Source: Candidatus Pseudothioglobus singularis PS1 | GTDB lineage: Bacteria > Pseudomonadota > Gammaproteobacteria > PS1 > Pseudothioglobaceae | DNA length: 64,000 nucleotides | Assembly: GCF_001281385.1 (NCBI RefSeq) | Contig: NZ_CP006911.1 | Location: 1,426,001-1,490,000 of the forward strand | Reading direction: 5' to 3' | Part shown: in pieces, positions 36,032 to 45,216 of the stretch | Layout of the letters: each line of letters opens with the position of its first letter | Numbering within the stretch: position 1 is the stretch's first letter | The notes under the pieces: model-generated | Databases searched by the model: none | Seen by the model: only the letters and a program-made list of their open reading frames with translations | What the model was told of the DNA's origin: nothing | Translations under genes and position numbers: made by a program

Positions 36032-36940
36032 TTAACTAGTAAGTGATAAAAAGAGTGACTCTAAGCGATTTTGAGAGCTTCTTAAATGTAAAACATTTAT
36101 ATTTTGAGCTAATAGTGCTGAAATGACATCAGATATTGTTGTGCCTTCACCTTGAGAAACTTGCAATGTATTTTCATCAATGATTTCACAATCACAGTTT
36201 ATTATTTGAATACTCTCAGGTAATTTTTCAATTGTATCAATGATAATGACTTGCCTCTTAGCTTTTGAGAGGAGTTTTTTCATATTAGACTGCTCAACTA
36301 AAACGCCATTGTTAAGAATCGCAATATTTCGGCACAAGGACTCCGCCTCCTCCAAATAATGAGTAGTCAATATGATTGTCATACCCTCTTTATTGAGCTG
36401 CTTCAGATAATGCCACATCGATTGTCGAATCTCGACATCAACTCCAGCTGTTGGCTCATCTAAAATTAAAATTTTAGGTTTATGCATTAAAGCTCTTGCA
36501 AGCATTAAACGCCTCTTCATTCCTCCCGATAGGGATTGAGCAACATCAAAGCGCCTATCCCATAGTTCCATTTTTTTTAAAAGAATTTCAGCCTGAATTT
36601 TAGCCTCTTTCCTAGGAATTCCAAAGTAACCACCCTGGTTAATTAGGATCTCGATATTTGGCTCATGAGGATTAAAATTAAACTCTTGAGGCATTAGCCC
36701 AATCATTTGCTTAATGTCATTCACATGCTTTTTTTGATTCAAGCCATCGATGATCACTTCTCCTGAAGTGCTCTTCAATAGTCCTGAAATGATTCCGATT
36801 GCTGTTGTTTTGCCAGCACCATTTGAGCCTAATAATGCAAAAAAGTCACCCTTCTCTACCTTTAGATTGATACCTTTCAAAGCTTCAAGTTTATTGGAAT
36901 AGGTTTTAGCTAGGTTATCAGTAGAAAGAGCAAGAGACAT
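36032..36940 (-). CDS. ABC transporter ATP-binding protein (YadG-like)
   Basis: A 302-residue ATPase: Walker A GSNGAGKTT, signature LSGGMKRR, Walker B ILILDEPTAGVD and TTHYLEEAE H-loop. The C-terminal 80 residues form the small extension typical of the DrrA/YadG group. It pairs with the ABC-2 permease directly downstream, making a two-gene export system divergent from aceF. Confidence 0.91.
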   Translation of the reverse strand: MSLALSTDNLAKTYSNKLEALKGINLKVEKGDFFALLGSNGAGKTTAIGIISGLLKSTSGEVIIDGLNQKKHVNDIKQMIGLMPQEFNFNPHEPNIEILINQGGYFGIPRKEAKIQAEILLKKMELWDRRFDVAQSLSGGMKRRLMLARALMHKPKILILDEPTAGVDVEIRQSMWHYLKQLNKEGMTIILTTHYLEEAESLCRNIAILNNGVLVEQSNMKKLLSKAKRQVIIIDTIEKLPESIQIINCDCEIIDENTLQVSQGEGTTISDVISALLAQNINVLHLRSSQNRLESLFLSLTS

Positions 36941-37087
36941 AAATTAATAACTAGAGTTAAAAAATGAAGAGGAAATGTGGATTATTTATCGTTTTATAGT
37001 TTAAATTAATTTTAACATTAATCGCCTTTCATAGAGTAAATTTGGGATAATTGCATTGTTCAAATATAAAGCTATTTAATAGTACAT

Positions 37088-38632
37088 ATGCCTACCCAAA
37101 AAAATGTAGAGTTACCTGATATTGGTGATTTTGATGCCGTAGATATTATCGAAGTTCTGGTAAAGGTTGGAGATGTTGTAAATGAAAATGACAGCATCGT
37201 CACCCTTGAGACTGATAAAGCTACAATGGAAATTCCGGCACCCTTTTCTGGAAAGGTGACTAGCCTTGAAATAAAGGTTGGAGATAAGGTAGCTAAAGGT
37301 GATCTCATACTTATCCTAGAAACTGACTCAGCTTCTGCAGATCAAGCTGATGATTCAGTGGAAGAATCAAAAACATCAAAATTAGATAGTGATCAACACC
37401 TTAATTTAGCTTTGTCTCAAAAAAATGTAGAGTTACCTGATATTGGTGATTTTGATGCCGTAGATATTATCGAAGTTCTGGTAAAGGTTGGAGATGTTGT
37501 AAATGAAAATGACAGCATCGTCACCCTTGAGACTGATAAAGCTACAATGGAAATTCCGGCACCCTTTTCTGGAAAGGTGACTAGCCTTGAAATAAAGGTT
37601 GGAGATAAGGTAGCTAAAGGTGATCTCATACTTATCCTAGAAACTGACTCAGCTTCTGCAGATCAAGCTGATGATTCAGTGGAAGAACCTAAGAAACCTG
37701 ATACTAAAATCAATGATGATAATGAGCCAACTATCACAAAGACCGTATCACAAGATGATACAAAACAAACTGAGGAAGTTTCACTGAAAACTGATTCAAA
37801 TTCGCATGCTTCGCCCTCAATCAGAAAACTAGCTAGAGAGCTTGGAGTTAGTTTATCCAGAATAAATGGAACAGGAAAAAAAGGTAGGATTCTTGATGAA
37901 GATCTAAAATCCTTTGTAAAAGATCTTGTCACTCATGGGTCTTCAAATGAAGAAGTTGAGACCATTCCTTTATCCAGGATTAAGAAATTATCTGGCAAAC
38001 ATCTTTCTAATTGCTGGAACACAATTCCACATGTCAGTCAATTTGATGAAGTAAATATTGATCAATTAGAAAAATTCCGTAAGCATCAAAAAGAAAAAAA
38101 TATCAAATTAAGTCCTCTAGTTTTTATCATGAAGGCAATTGTTCAAGTATTAAAGCGCCACCCTAACTTCAATGCCTCTTTGGATGAAGGTGGTGAAAAC
38201 CTCATACTTAAAAAGTACTTCAATCTAGGAATAGCGGTAGACACCCCTAATGGACTTCTAGTTCCAGTTGTTAAGGATGTTAATAAAAAATCACTGATTG
38301 AGCTTTCAGAGGAGCTTGCAGATATTTCTTTGAGAGCCAGGGAAGGCAAACTAGATTCAAGTGAAATGAAGGGGGCTGGTTTCACGATATCCAGTTTAGG
38401 TGGGATTGGTGGCACACAATTCACGCCGATCATCAACTCCCCAGAGGTTGCAATTTTAGGTGTATCAAGAACTCAAATTAAACCAATTTGGAATGGTAGC
38501 ACTTTTGAACCAACAGCCATGATTCCATTGGCACTCTCTTATGATCATAGGGTCATTGATGGTGCTGAGGGAGCAAGGTTTATGGCTGAACTAAATCAAG
38601 TCTTAAGTAATATTATGGAGATGTTATTATGA
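37088..38632 (+). CDS. aceF: Pyruvate dehydrogenase E2, dihydrolipoamide acetyltransferase, with duplicated lipoyl domain
   Basis: A 514-residue E2 core of pyruvate dehydrogenase. Two lipoyl domains (about residues 4-75 and 111-182), each with the lipoylated lysine in ETDKATME, are joined by an acidic linker; then come a peripheral-subunit-binding domain (SPSIRKLARELGVSLSRINGTGKKGRI, about 238-272) and the acetyltransferase core (about 290-514) ending with the catalytic histidine in SYDHRVIDGAEGARF. Core sequence matches E. coli AceF. The lipoyl domains are identical in protein and DNA. lpdA overlaps its stop by 4 bases; aceE is not adjacent. Confidence 0.95.
   Translation: MPTQKNVELPDIGDFDAVDIIEVLVKVGDVVNENDSIVTLETDKATMEIPAPFSGKVTSLEIKVGDKVAKGDLILILETDSASADQADDSVEESKTSKLDSDQHLNLALSQKNVELPDIGDFDAVDIIEVLVKVGDVVNENDSIVTLETDKATMEIPAPFSGKVTSLEIKVGDKVAKGDLILILETDSASADQADDSVEEPKKPDTKINDDNEPTITKTVSQDDTKQTEEVSLKTDSNSHASPSIRKLARELGVSLSRINGTGKKGRILDEDLKSFVKDLVTHGSSNEEVETIPLSRIKKLSGKHLSNCWNTIPHVSQFDEVNIDQLEKFRKHQKEKNIKLSPLVFIMKAIVQVLKRHPNFNASLDEGGENLILKKYFNLGIAVDTPNGLLVPVVKDVNKKSLIELSEELADISLRAREGKLDSSEMKGAGFTISSLGGIGGTQFTPIINSPEVAILGVSRTQIKPIWNGSTFEPTAMIPLALSYDHRVIDGAEGARFMAELNQVLSNIMEMLL
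37097..37366 (+). repeat. Tandem repeat copy 1 (lipoyl domain of aceF)
   Basis: 270 bases that recur at 37418-37687 with no mismatch that I can find, at a period of 321 bases (107 codons). It encodes the first lipoyl domain and its acidic tail. Confidence 0.93.
37418..37687 (+). repeat. Tandem repeat copy 2 (lipoyl domain of aceF)
   Basis: Second copy of the 270-base unit, identical including synonymous positions. The 51 bases between the copies are unique. Confidence 0.93.
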
Positions 38633-40035
38633 TTAAAACTCAAGTTTTAGTTATTGGATCTGGTCCTGGCGGATATACTGCAGCGTTTAGAGCTGCAGAC
38701 TTAGGAAAAGAAGTGACCCTAATTGAGCGCTATGAATCATTAGGCGGAGTTTGTCTCAATGTAGGCTGCATTCCATCCAAAACTCTTCTTCATACGGCTG
38801 AAGTAATTAACGAAAGTAAGCATGCAAGTGAACTTGGGATCACTTTTTCAAAACCTAAAATTGATCTAGAAGGTGTTAAGAAAAATAAAGACGGCATAGT
38901 GAATAAACTAACAGGCGGAATCCATGCACTTGCCAAAGCAAGAAAAGTTAAAGTGATTAATGGATATGCTAAATTTTTATCTAAAAATCAAGTTAGTCTG
39001 GATGGAAGTGATGAAGTTATAGAGTTTGAACAGTGCATTATTTCTGTAGGATCTAGGGTTACTAAGTTTCCTATGTTCCCTTTTGATGATGAAAGAGTGA
39101 TGGATTCGACTGATGCACTTCTTTTGGATGACGTACCGAAACGAATGCTAATAGTTGGTGGTGGGATTATTGGCCTTGAGATGGCCACAATTTATGATGC
39201 TCTTGGCTCTGAAATTACGATTGTTGAACTCGGAGGTCAAATCATTCCTGCTGCTGATAAAGATATTGTTAATCCACTCTTTAAGAAAGCTAAGAAAAAT
39301 TATGCAAATATCTTTTTAAACACTAAAGTTACTTCAATGGAGCCCCTAAAGAAAGGCATTAAAGTTTTATTTGAAGGTAAAGATGCACCTGAATCAGATA
39401 CTTTTGATAAGGTTTTAGTTGCCGTTGGAAGAACACCAAATGGAATGTTAATTGACGCTGAGAAAGCTGGAGTCAATATTAATGACAATGGCTTCATTGG
39501 AACAAACAAACAAATGAAAACTAATGTTGACAACATCTACGCAATTGGAGATGTTGTCGGCCAACCAATGCTTGCCCATAAGGCAGTTCATGAAGCTAAA
39601 GTTGCTGCTGAAGTTATCTGTGGTGAAAAGTCTGGTTTTGATGCACTAACTATTCCTTCTGTTGCCTATACAGACCCAGAAGTTGCATGGACTGGCAAAA
39701 CTGAAAAGGAGCTCAAAGAAGCTGGAATAGAATTTGAAAAAGGAGTTTTCCCATGGGCTGCTTCTGGAAGAAGTCTGAGCATTGGAAGAACTGAAGGAGT
39801 ATCAAAAAGCCTTTTTGATTCTAAATCAGGTAAGATTCTCGGCATGGGAATATGTGGAACAAATGCAGGTGACTTAATTGCTGAGGCGAGTCTAGCAATT
39901 GAAATGGGCTGCGATATGAGTGATATTGCGTTAACGATTCATGCTCACCCAACATTATCAGAAACGACTGCGTTTGCAGCAGAAATGGCTGAAGGAACAA
40001 TTACTGACTTAATGCCGCCAAGGAAAAGAAAGTAG
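38629..40035 (+). CDS. lpdA: Dihydrolipoyl dehydrogenase (E3)
   Basis: A 468-residue FAD enzyme reoxidising dihydrolipoamide with NAD+. FAD loop GSGPGGYTAAFRAADLGK, redox disulfide GGVCLNVGCIPSKTLL, NAD loop GGGIIGLEMATIYDALGS, YAIGDVVGQPMLAHKA, and the C-terminal HAHPTLSET with catalytic His are intact. Translationally coupled to aceF (ATGA overlap). Length is near E. coli Lpd (474). It may also serve other 2-oxoacid dehydrogenases and the glycine cleavage system. Confidence 0.97.
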   Translation: MIKTQVLVIGSGPGGYTAAFRAADLGKEVTLIERYESLGGVCLNVGCIPSKTLLHTAEVINESKHASELGITFSKPKIDLEGVKKNKDGIVNKLTGGIHALAKARKVKVINGYAKFLSKNQVSLDGSDEVIEFEQCIISVGSRVTKFPMFPFDDERVMDSTDALLLDDVPKRMLIVGGGIIGLEMATIYDALGSEITIVELGGQIIPAADKDIVNPLFKKAKKNYANIFLNTKVTSMEPLKKGIKVLFEGKDAPESDTFDKVLVAVGRTPNGMLIDAEKAGVNINDNGFIGTNKQMKTNVDNIYAIGDVVGQPMLAHKAVHEAKVAAEVICGEKSGFDALTIPSVAYTDPEVAWTGKTEKELKEAGIEFEKGVFPWAASGRSLSIGRTEGVSKSLFDSKSGKILGMGICGTNAGDLIAEASLAIEMGCDMSDIALTIHAHPTLSETTAFAAEMAEGTITDLMPPRKRK

Positions 40036-40042
40036 GTTAATT

Positions 40043-40696
40043 ATGGATATTAAAGAAGCAAGAAAAAATGTAATTGAGCAACAAATAAGACCTTGGGGTG
40101 GGCTAAATGTGAGAGCAAATCAAGCACTTTCAGATACTCCACGGGAGAACTTTGTGCCAGAGGAATATCAAAAACTCGTATTTGCAGATATTGAAATACC
40201 TCTTAATGAGTCAGATAAGATGTTCTCTCCAAAAATAGAAGGAAGAATTTTAGATAGTCTAAACCTTCAAGGCAATGAAGACATTTTAGAGGTTGGGACT
40301 GGAAGTGGCTACTTAACATCGGTTCTAGCAAAACTATCAAACTCTGTGACAAGCATAGAAATAGAACATGACTTACATGTCAAAGCAAAAGAAAATATAG
40401 ATAAACTCAAGATAATCAATACCAACCTAATTAATGATACTTTTAATAGCTCAAACTTTAAAGAGGGGCAGTTTGATTCAATTATTATTGGATCTGCTCT
40501 TCCCAATATTGAAGATGATTTAAAAAAACTGTTAAAAGTAGGTGGAAAATTATTTGTTGTTTTAGGCTCTAAAAATCAAATGCACGCCAATCTTATTTCA
40601 AGAGAAACTGAACTTATTTGGAACTCTAAATCTCTTTTTGAGACTCATCTAGAATTCATGAAAGGTCATGAACCACCTAAAAAATTCTCTTTTTGA
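40043..40696 (+). CDS. Protein-L-isoaspartate O-methyltransferase-like protein
   Basis: A 217-residue SAM-dependent methyltransferase of the PCMT family. RENFVPEEYQKLVFAD, EVGTGSGYLTSVLA (SAM motif I) and a closing GGKLFVVLGS strand are present. The region usually reading DAIIVTAA with PxxxP is QFDSIIIGSALPNIED, so the substrate site is diverged from E. coli Pcm. It follows lpdA by 7 bases. It could repair isoaspartate or methylate something else. Confidence 0.78.
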   Translation: MDIKEARKNVIEQQIRPWGGLNVRANQALSDTPRENFVPEEYQKLVFADIEIPLNESDKMFSPKIEGRILDSLNLQGNEDILEVGTGSGYLTSVLAKLSNSVTSIEIEHDLHVKAKENIDKLKIINTNLINDTFNSSNFKEGQFDSIIIGSALPNIEDDLKKLLKVGGKLFVVLGSKNQMHANLISRETELIWNSKSLFETHLEFMKGHEPPKKFSF

Positions 40697-40712
40697 TTTG
40701 AAATAGGCAGGC

Positions 40713-42986
40713 ATGCTTAATTCAATTTTAAATTTTTTGACTAAGAAGCCTCTTTGGTCATTATTGGCATTTTTAGTGATCATCGGTTCATCATTTTTTC
40801 AGATACAGCACTTTTCCCTTGATGCTTCATCAGAATCATTATCTTTAGATGGAGATAATAATCTAGAACTTTACTTTGATACTCAAAAGACCTTTGGCTC
40901 AGATGAGTCTTTAGTCATTAGCTACACAGCTAAAAAAGGAACTGTTCTCTCAAAAGAACAACTGACTTACCTGAGCTCACTGAGGGATGACTTATTAAAT
41001 ATCAATGGAGTTAGTTCAGTCATATCAATTTTAGATGTTTCACTTTTTCAGTCACCACCACTCTCATTAGTTGAACTAGCAAGTGATGTTTACACTATTG
41101 ATAACGGAAAAGCAGACCAAAATTTAGTTGCTAAAGAGTTTAAAACCAGCCCCCTTTACGCTAATAATATTATCAGTGCTGATTTAAAAACCACGGCCTT
41201 ATTAATCCCTCTTGCAACTGATGATCCACGTGAAATAATAAATGACGATTCATTAAAGCAATTAATAGGAGAGATTCGCACCACAATGAGTCAATATCAA
41301 AATAACGCTAAACTATACTTGGGTGGGGTCCCGATGATTAGAAATGATGTCATTGATTTCATTAAAAGTGATTTAATTATATTTAGTCTTGCAGTAGTCC
41401 TAGCTATGTCATTAATGCTTTCACTCTTTTTTCATAAAGTGAGATGGGTATTAATGCCAATTGCGATAAGTATCATTGGTGCTTTATTTATGACTGGATT
41501 GATTAGCTCTATAGGCTGGAAGGTGACAGTGATTTCTGCTAATTTCTTTTCACTTCTTTTGGTCATGACTCTTTCAGTTATCATTCATTTAGTTGTTCGG
41601 TATAGAGAAATCTTAAATCAACAGACAGGAATGAGTAATGATGAAATCACTCGAAGAACTCTAAATGAAATGTTAAGGCCATGCCTCTATACTGTGGTCA
41701 CAACGATAGCTGCATTTGCTTCACTCACCACAAGCCATGTTCAGCCTGTTATAGATTTTGGCTTAATGATGAGTATTGGCGTAACGGTTGCTTTTATATT
41801 ATCATTTGTCAGCTTTGCATTAGTCATGACCCTCTTTCCAACTTCTCAAACATCCCACAAAACTGAAAAATTTTATGTACTTCAAAAGTTAGCCATTGCT
41901 ACAGACAAAGGTGGCAAAAATATAATTTTAGGAATCGCACTAGTCAGTGCTATTGCAATTTTTGGCTTAAGTAAAATCTCTGTAGAAAATAGCTTCATCA
42001 ATTACTTTAAAAAAGATACTGAAATCTATCAGGGGCTAAATTTCATTGACAAAGAGTTGGGAGGTACGATTCCACTTGAAATTGTTTTTAATGATTTGGC
42101 AAGTGCTTACTGGGCAGATTCAAGCTTAAGAGAGGACTTCCATGATGTTCATCAATATCTTGACAGCATCCCCAGTATCGGAAAAGTTTTATCCATTGAC
42201 ACCTTTATACAAGTCCTCAAAGAATCAAATGATGGAAAAACGCCTAATGGGTTTTTACTTATGCTTGGCAAAAACAATATGCCTGAGTTTGCAAAATCAC
42301 AAGTTTTAAAGCCTCATATTTCAGACGAAACTGATCAAATCAGGATCGTTGCTAGAATCAAGGAAACAACCACAGACTTAGATAGGAATCAATTAATCAT
42401 TGATGTCAAAAAAGAATTAGTTGAACGCTTTTACTTCAGTGAGGATGAGTTTTATTTCACTGGAACGTTTTCACTCTATAACAATCTTCTTCAAAGTTTA
42501 TTTTCTTCACAAGTTAAAACTATCTTTACCGTTTTTATAATCATTTTTATGCTTTTCTTAATTGTATTTAGGTCAATTTCTATTGCTCTAATAGCAGTAA
42601 TTCCAAACATAATACCGTCTTTAATAATTCTTGGATTAATGGGCTTAGCAAGAATACCCCTGGATATAATGACAATCACAATCGCAGCCATTGCTATTGG
42701 GATCGGTATTGACAATGCAATACACTATATTAGTAGATTTAAATCAGAACTTTTGGTTGATTCTGATTTTGAAGCTTCGATGTATAGAGCACATAACTCT
42801 ATTGGTGTTTCTATGTTTTATACGGCAGCAACGGTTGCTATAGGATTTCTGGTTTTAATATTATCAAACTTTATCCCAAGCATATATTTTGGAATATTTA
42901 TGGCAATTGCAATGCTCAGTGCAGTATTTGTTAATCTTACTTTATTACCCAAATTGCTAATATTTTTTAAACCAGAAATGAATTAA
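40713..42986 (+). CDS. RND-superfamily permease of the MMPL type
   Basis: A 757-residue membrane protein with two repeats, each of one membrane segment, a large extracytoplasmic loop (about residues 35-215 and 425-600) and five further segments; GIGIDNAIHYISRF in the second half is a family signature. No membrane-fusion or outer-membrane partner is nearby, so it resembles standalone MMPL exporters of lipids or hydrophobic compounds rather than AcrB-type pumps. It is 16 bases after the methyltransferase gene and ends at a hairpin. Confidence 0.85.
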   Translation: MLNSILNFLTKKPLWSLLAFLVIIGSSFFQIQHFSLDASSESLSLDGDNNLELYFDTQKTFGSDESLVISYTAKKGTVLSKEQLTYLSSLRDDLLNINGVSSVISILDVSLFQSPPLSLVELASDVYTIDNGKADQNLVAKEFKTSPLYANNIISADLKTTALLIPLATDDPREIINDDSLKQLIGEIRTTMSQYQNNAKLYLGGVPMIRNDVIDFIKSDLIIFSLAVVLAMSLMLSLFFHKVRWVLMPIAISIIGALFMTGLISSIGWKVTVISANFFSLLLVMTLSVIIHLVVRYREILNQQTGMSNDEITRRTLNEMLRPCLYTVVTTIAAFASLTTSHVQPVIDFGLMMSIGVTVAFILSFVSFALVMTLFPTSQTSHKTEKFYVLQKLAIATDKGGKNIILGIALVSAIAIFGLSKISVENSFINYFKKDTEIYQGLNFIDKELGGTIPLEIVFNDLASAYWADSSLREDFHDVHQYLDSIPSIGKVLSIDTFIQVLKESNDGKTPNGFLLMLGKNNMPEFAKSQVLKPHISDETDQIRIVARIKETTTDLDRNQLIIDVKKELVERFYFSEDEFYFTGTFSLYNNLLQSLFSSQVKTIFTVFIIIFMLFLIVFRSISIALIAVIPNIIPSLIILGLMGLARIPLDIMTITIAAIAIGIGIDNAIHYISRFKSELLVDSDFEASMYRAHNSIGVSMFYTAATVAIGFLVLILSNFIPSIYFGIFMAIAMLSAVFVNLTLLPKLLIFFKPEMN

Positions 42987-43005
42987 AAAAATCCTTAAAA
43001 TAAAA

Positions 43006-43034
43006 AACCCCACCTCGAATAAGAGTGTGGGGTT
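43006..43034 (+). terminator. Hairpin after the MMPL permease gene
   Basis: AACCCCAC pairs with GTGGGGTT (8 bp), with a short inner CTC/GAG pairing. Only a weak T-rich tail follows, so termination efficiency is uncertain. Confidence 0.6.
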
Positions 43035-43037
43035 AGT

Positions 43038-43073
43038 CTACTATTAAAAGGAGAAATAAGTTAAATATAGTAG
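43038..43073 (+). other. Second hairpin presenting an AAGGAG motif, upstream of nadB
   Basis: CTACTAT (43038-43044) pairs with ATAGTAG (43067-43073). The loop contains AAAAGGAGAAATAAG, a Shine-Dalgarno-like sequence with no usable start codon after it. The 164-base gap before nadB contains no ORF that I can support; it may be a regulatory leader or the remains of a lost small gene. Confidence 0.35.
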
Positions 43074-43150
43074 TGTTTAACTTGCGGGAAATTATATATA
43101 AAAAATATTTTAATATTTTTTAATTTTGTGTCTTTTTGTGACAATAAACT

Positions 43151-44710
43151 ATGGCTAAAAAATATCAATTCGATGTTCTTATAATAGGCTCTGGAGCTGC
43201 TGGATTAATGAGTGCTGTTCAGCTCTCAAGTAGCACCTCAATAGCGGTGATTGCTAAAGATAAAATATTGGAAGGCTCTTCGTATTATGCCCAAGGTGGA
43301 ATTTCAGCTGTACTAGATCCAGAAGATAATTTTGATTCACATATTGAAGACACTGTTAACACCGGCTTTAACCTCGGGAACGAAAAGAGTATCAGGTATA
43401 TGGTAGAGCAAGCCCCCCAGGCTATTAAAGATCTTGAAAGCACTGGTGTTCAATTTTCTCACATCAATAATAGCTATGATCTCACAACTGAGGGTGGTCA
43501 CAGCTCAAAAAGAGTGGCCCATGTTGCCGATAAAACGGGTCAGTCAATCCAAGTCAACCTTCTTGCTAAGGTAAGGCAAAAAAATAACATAGAGCTTTTT
43601 GAAGAATATGTTGCTGTCGATCTTGTTGTTAAAGATAAAAATTGTTATGGCGCATATGTGTTTGATAAAAACTCGAAGGAGGTAGTGACCTTTAGTTCAA
43701 ACAAAACTATTCTTGCAACTGGTGGCGCTTCAAAATCTTATTTGTACACTTCAAACCCAGATACTTCAACTGGAGATGGTATTGCGATGGCTTACAGAGC
43801 AGGATGCGAGATTTCCAACATGGAATTTACCCAATTTCATCCTACATGTCTTTTTCATCCGCATGCCAAATCTTTTTTAATATCAGAGACTCTTAGAGGT
43901 GAGGGTGCAAAACTTCTTTTGCCTGATGGTCAGGAGTTTATGCATAAATACGACGATCGACTTGAGCTAGCACCTCGTGATATCGTTGCAAGAGCAATCG
44001 ATAATGAGATGAAGGTTAATGGCTATGATTGTGTCTATCTAGACTTCTCATTTAAAGATAAAGAGTGGATTAAATCTAGATTTCCAACAATCACTCAGCG
44101 CTGCAAAGAACTTGGTATTGATATATCTAAAGAAGCTCTCCCCGTTGTTCCTGCTGCACATTACACTTGTGGTGGCGTTAATACAAACATAGATGCACAA
44201 AGCAGCATAAACAATCTTTATGCCGTTGGTGAAGTCGCACATACTGGAGTGCATGGTGCAAATAGAATGGCAAGTAACTCCTTGCTTGAGTGCGTAGTGT
44301 TTGCTAAATCCTGTGCCAATCATATTAACAGTAGTGAATTTGAAAATTCACAAACTAAAATTGAAAAATGGGACGACTCAAGAGTGGCGCCCTCTAAAGA
44401 AAAAGTAGTTATTGCTCATTTATGGCACGAAATAAGACTCATCATGTGGAACTTTGTTGGCATCGTTAGAAGTAATAATCGACTGAACTCCGCGTATCTA
44501 AAAATTCAACAAATTAATAAAGAAGTTGATGAGTATTATCGTATTTATACTGTAACTGAGGATTTAATTGAACTAAGAAACTTAGCTCAAACTTCTAAAA
44601 TTATTGTAGAATCTGCACTGTCTAGAAAAGAGAGTAGAGGATTGCACTATAACCAAGATTATCCAAATAAAATGAGCAAAATTCAAAACACAGTAATGAC
44701 TAAGTCATGA
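43151..44710 (+). CDS. nadB: L-aspartate oxidase
   Basis: A 519-residue flavoenzyme oxidising aspartate to iminoaspartate in NAD synthesis. FAD loop [64 protein letters not shown] and AAHYTCGGV are the succinate dehydrogenase/aspartate oxidase signatures. Length is near E. coli NadB (540). nadA and nadC are not in the window. It overlaps def by 4 bases. Confidence 0.95.
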   Translation: MAKKYQFDVLIIGSGAAGLMSAVQLSSSTSIAVIAKDKILEGSSYYAQGGISAVLDPEDNFDSHIEDTVNTGFNLGNEKSIRYMVEQAPQAIKDLESTGVQFSHINNSYDLTTEGGHSSKRVAHVADKTGQSIQVNLLAKVRQKNNIELFEEYVAVDLVVKDKNCYGAYVFDKNSKEVVTFSSNKTILATGGASKSYLYTSNPDTSTGDGIAMAYRAGCEISNMEFTQFHPTCLFHPHAKSFLISETLRGEGAKLLLPDGQEFMHKYDDRLELAPRDIVARAIDNEMKVNGYDCVYLDFSFKDKEWIKSRFPTITQRCKELGIDISKEALPVVPAAHYTCGGVNTNIDAQSSINNLYAVGEVAHTGVHGANRMASNSLLECVVFAKSCANHINSSEFENSQTKIEKWDDSRVAPSKEKVVIAHLWHEIRLIMWNFVGIVRSNNRLNSAYLKIQQINKEVDEYYRIYTVTEDLIELRNLAQTSKIIVESALSRKESRGLHYNQDYPNKMSKIQNTVMTKS

Positions 44711-45204
44711 TATTAGAAATTCTCAAATACCCTGATAAGCGCTTAAGAACTGTTGCAAAGGCAGTTGAGAATGTTAACAGTGAGATAAAAAAGCAAGTTA
44801 AAGATATGTTTGAAACTATGTATGATGCGCCAGGAATTGGTCTTGCAGCAACTCAAGTTAACTTTCATCAGCGCCTTATAGTTGTGGATGTATCAGAAGA
44901 GTGTAATGAGCCAATCTGCCTTATTAACCCTGAGATTATTGAAAAAAATGGTGAAATTGAATGGGAAGAGGGTTGCCTTTCAGTACCAAATTATTATGAG
45001 AGTGTTAAAAGAGCTAATGAAATTAAAGTCAGTGCCCTGAATGAACTAGGCCAATCATTTGAGATTGAAGCAAGTGAGATGCTTGCTGTTTGTATTCAGC
45101 ATGAAATGGATCATTTAAATGGAATATTGTTTGTGGATCATTTATCAAAACTAAAGCAGAAGAGACTTAAAAAGAAAGCGGAAAAGCAAACAAAAAAGCT
45201 TTAA
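44707..45204 (+). CDS. def: Peptide deformylase
   Basis: A 165-residue metalloenzyme removing the formyl group from nascent proteins. All three motifs are present: [18 protein letters not shown] with the metal-binding Cys, and QHEMDHLNG. The tail is lysine-rich, as in many gammaproteobacterial forms. Start overlaps the nadB stop (ATGA). def usually precedes fmt; here it lies between nadB and dusB, and fmt is not nearby. Confidence 0.97.
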   Translation: MILEILKYPDKRLRTVAKAVENVNSEIKKQVKDMFETMYDAPGIGLAATQVNFHQRLIVVDVSEECNEPICLINPEIIEKNGEIEWEEGCLSVPNYYESVKRANEIKVSALNELGQSFEIEASEMLAVCIQHEMDHLNGILFVDHLSKLKQKRLKKKAEKQTKKL

Positions 45205-45216
45205 GTTAATATCTTT

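Noticed and set aside
37072-37629. Two near-identical antisense ORFs of 78 and 70 codons
   Set aside because: They arise only because the lipoyl-domain DNA is duplicated; they are antisense shadows, not a gene family.
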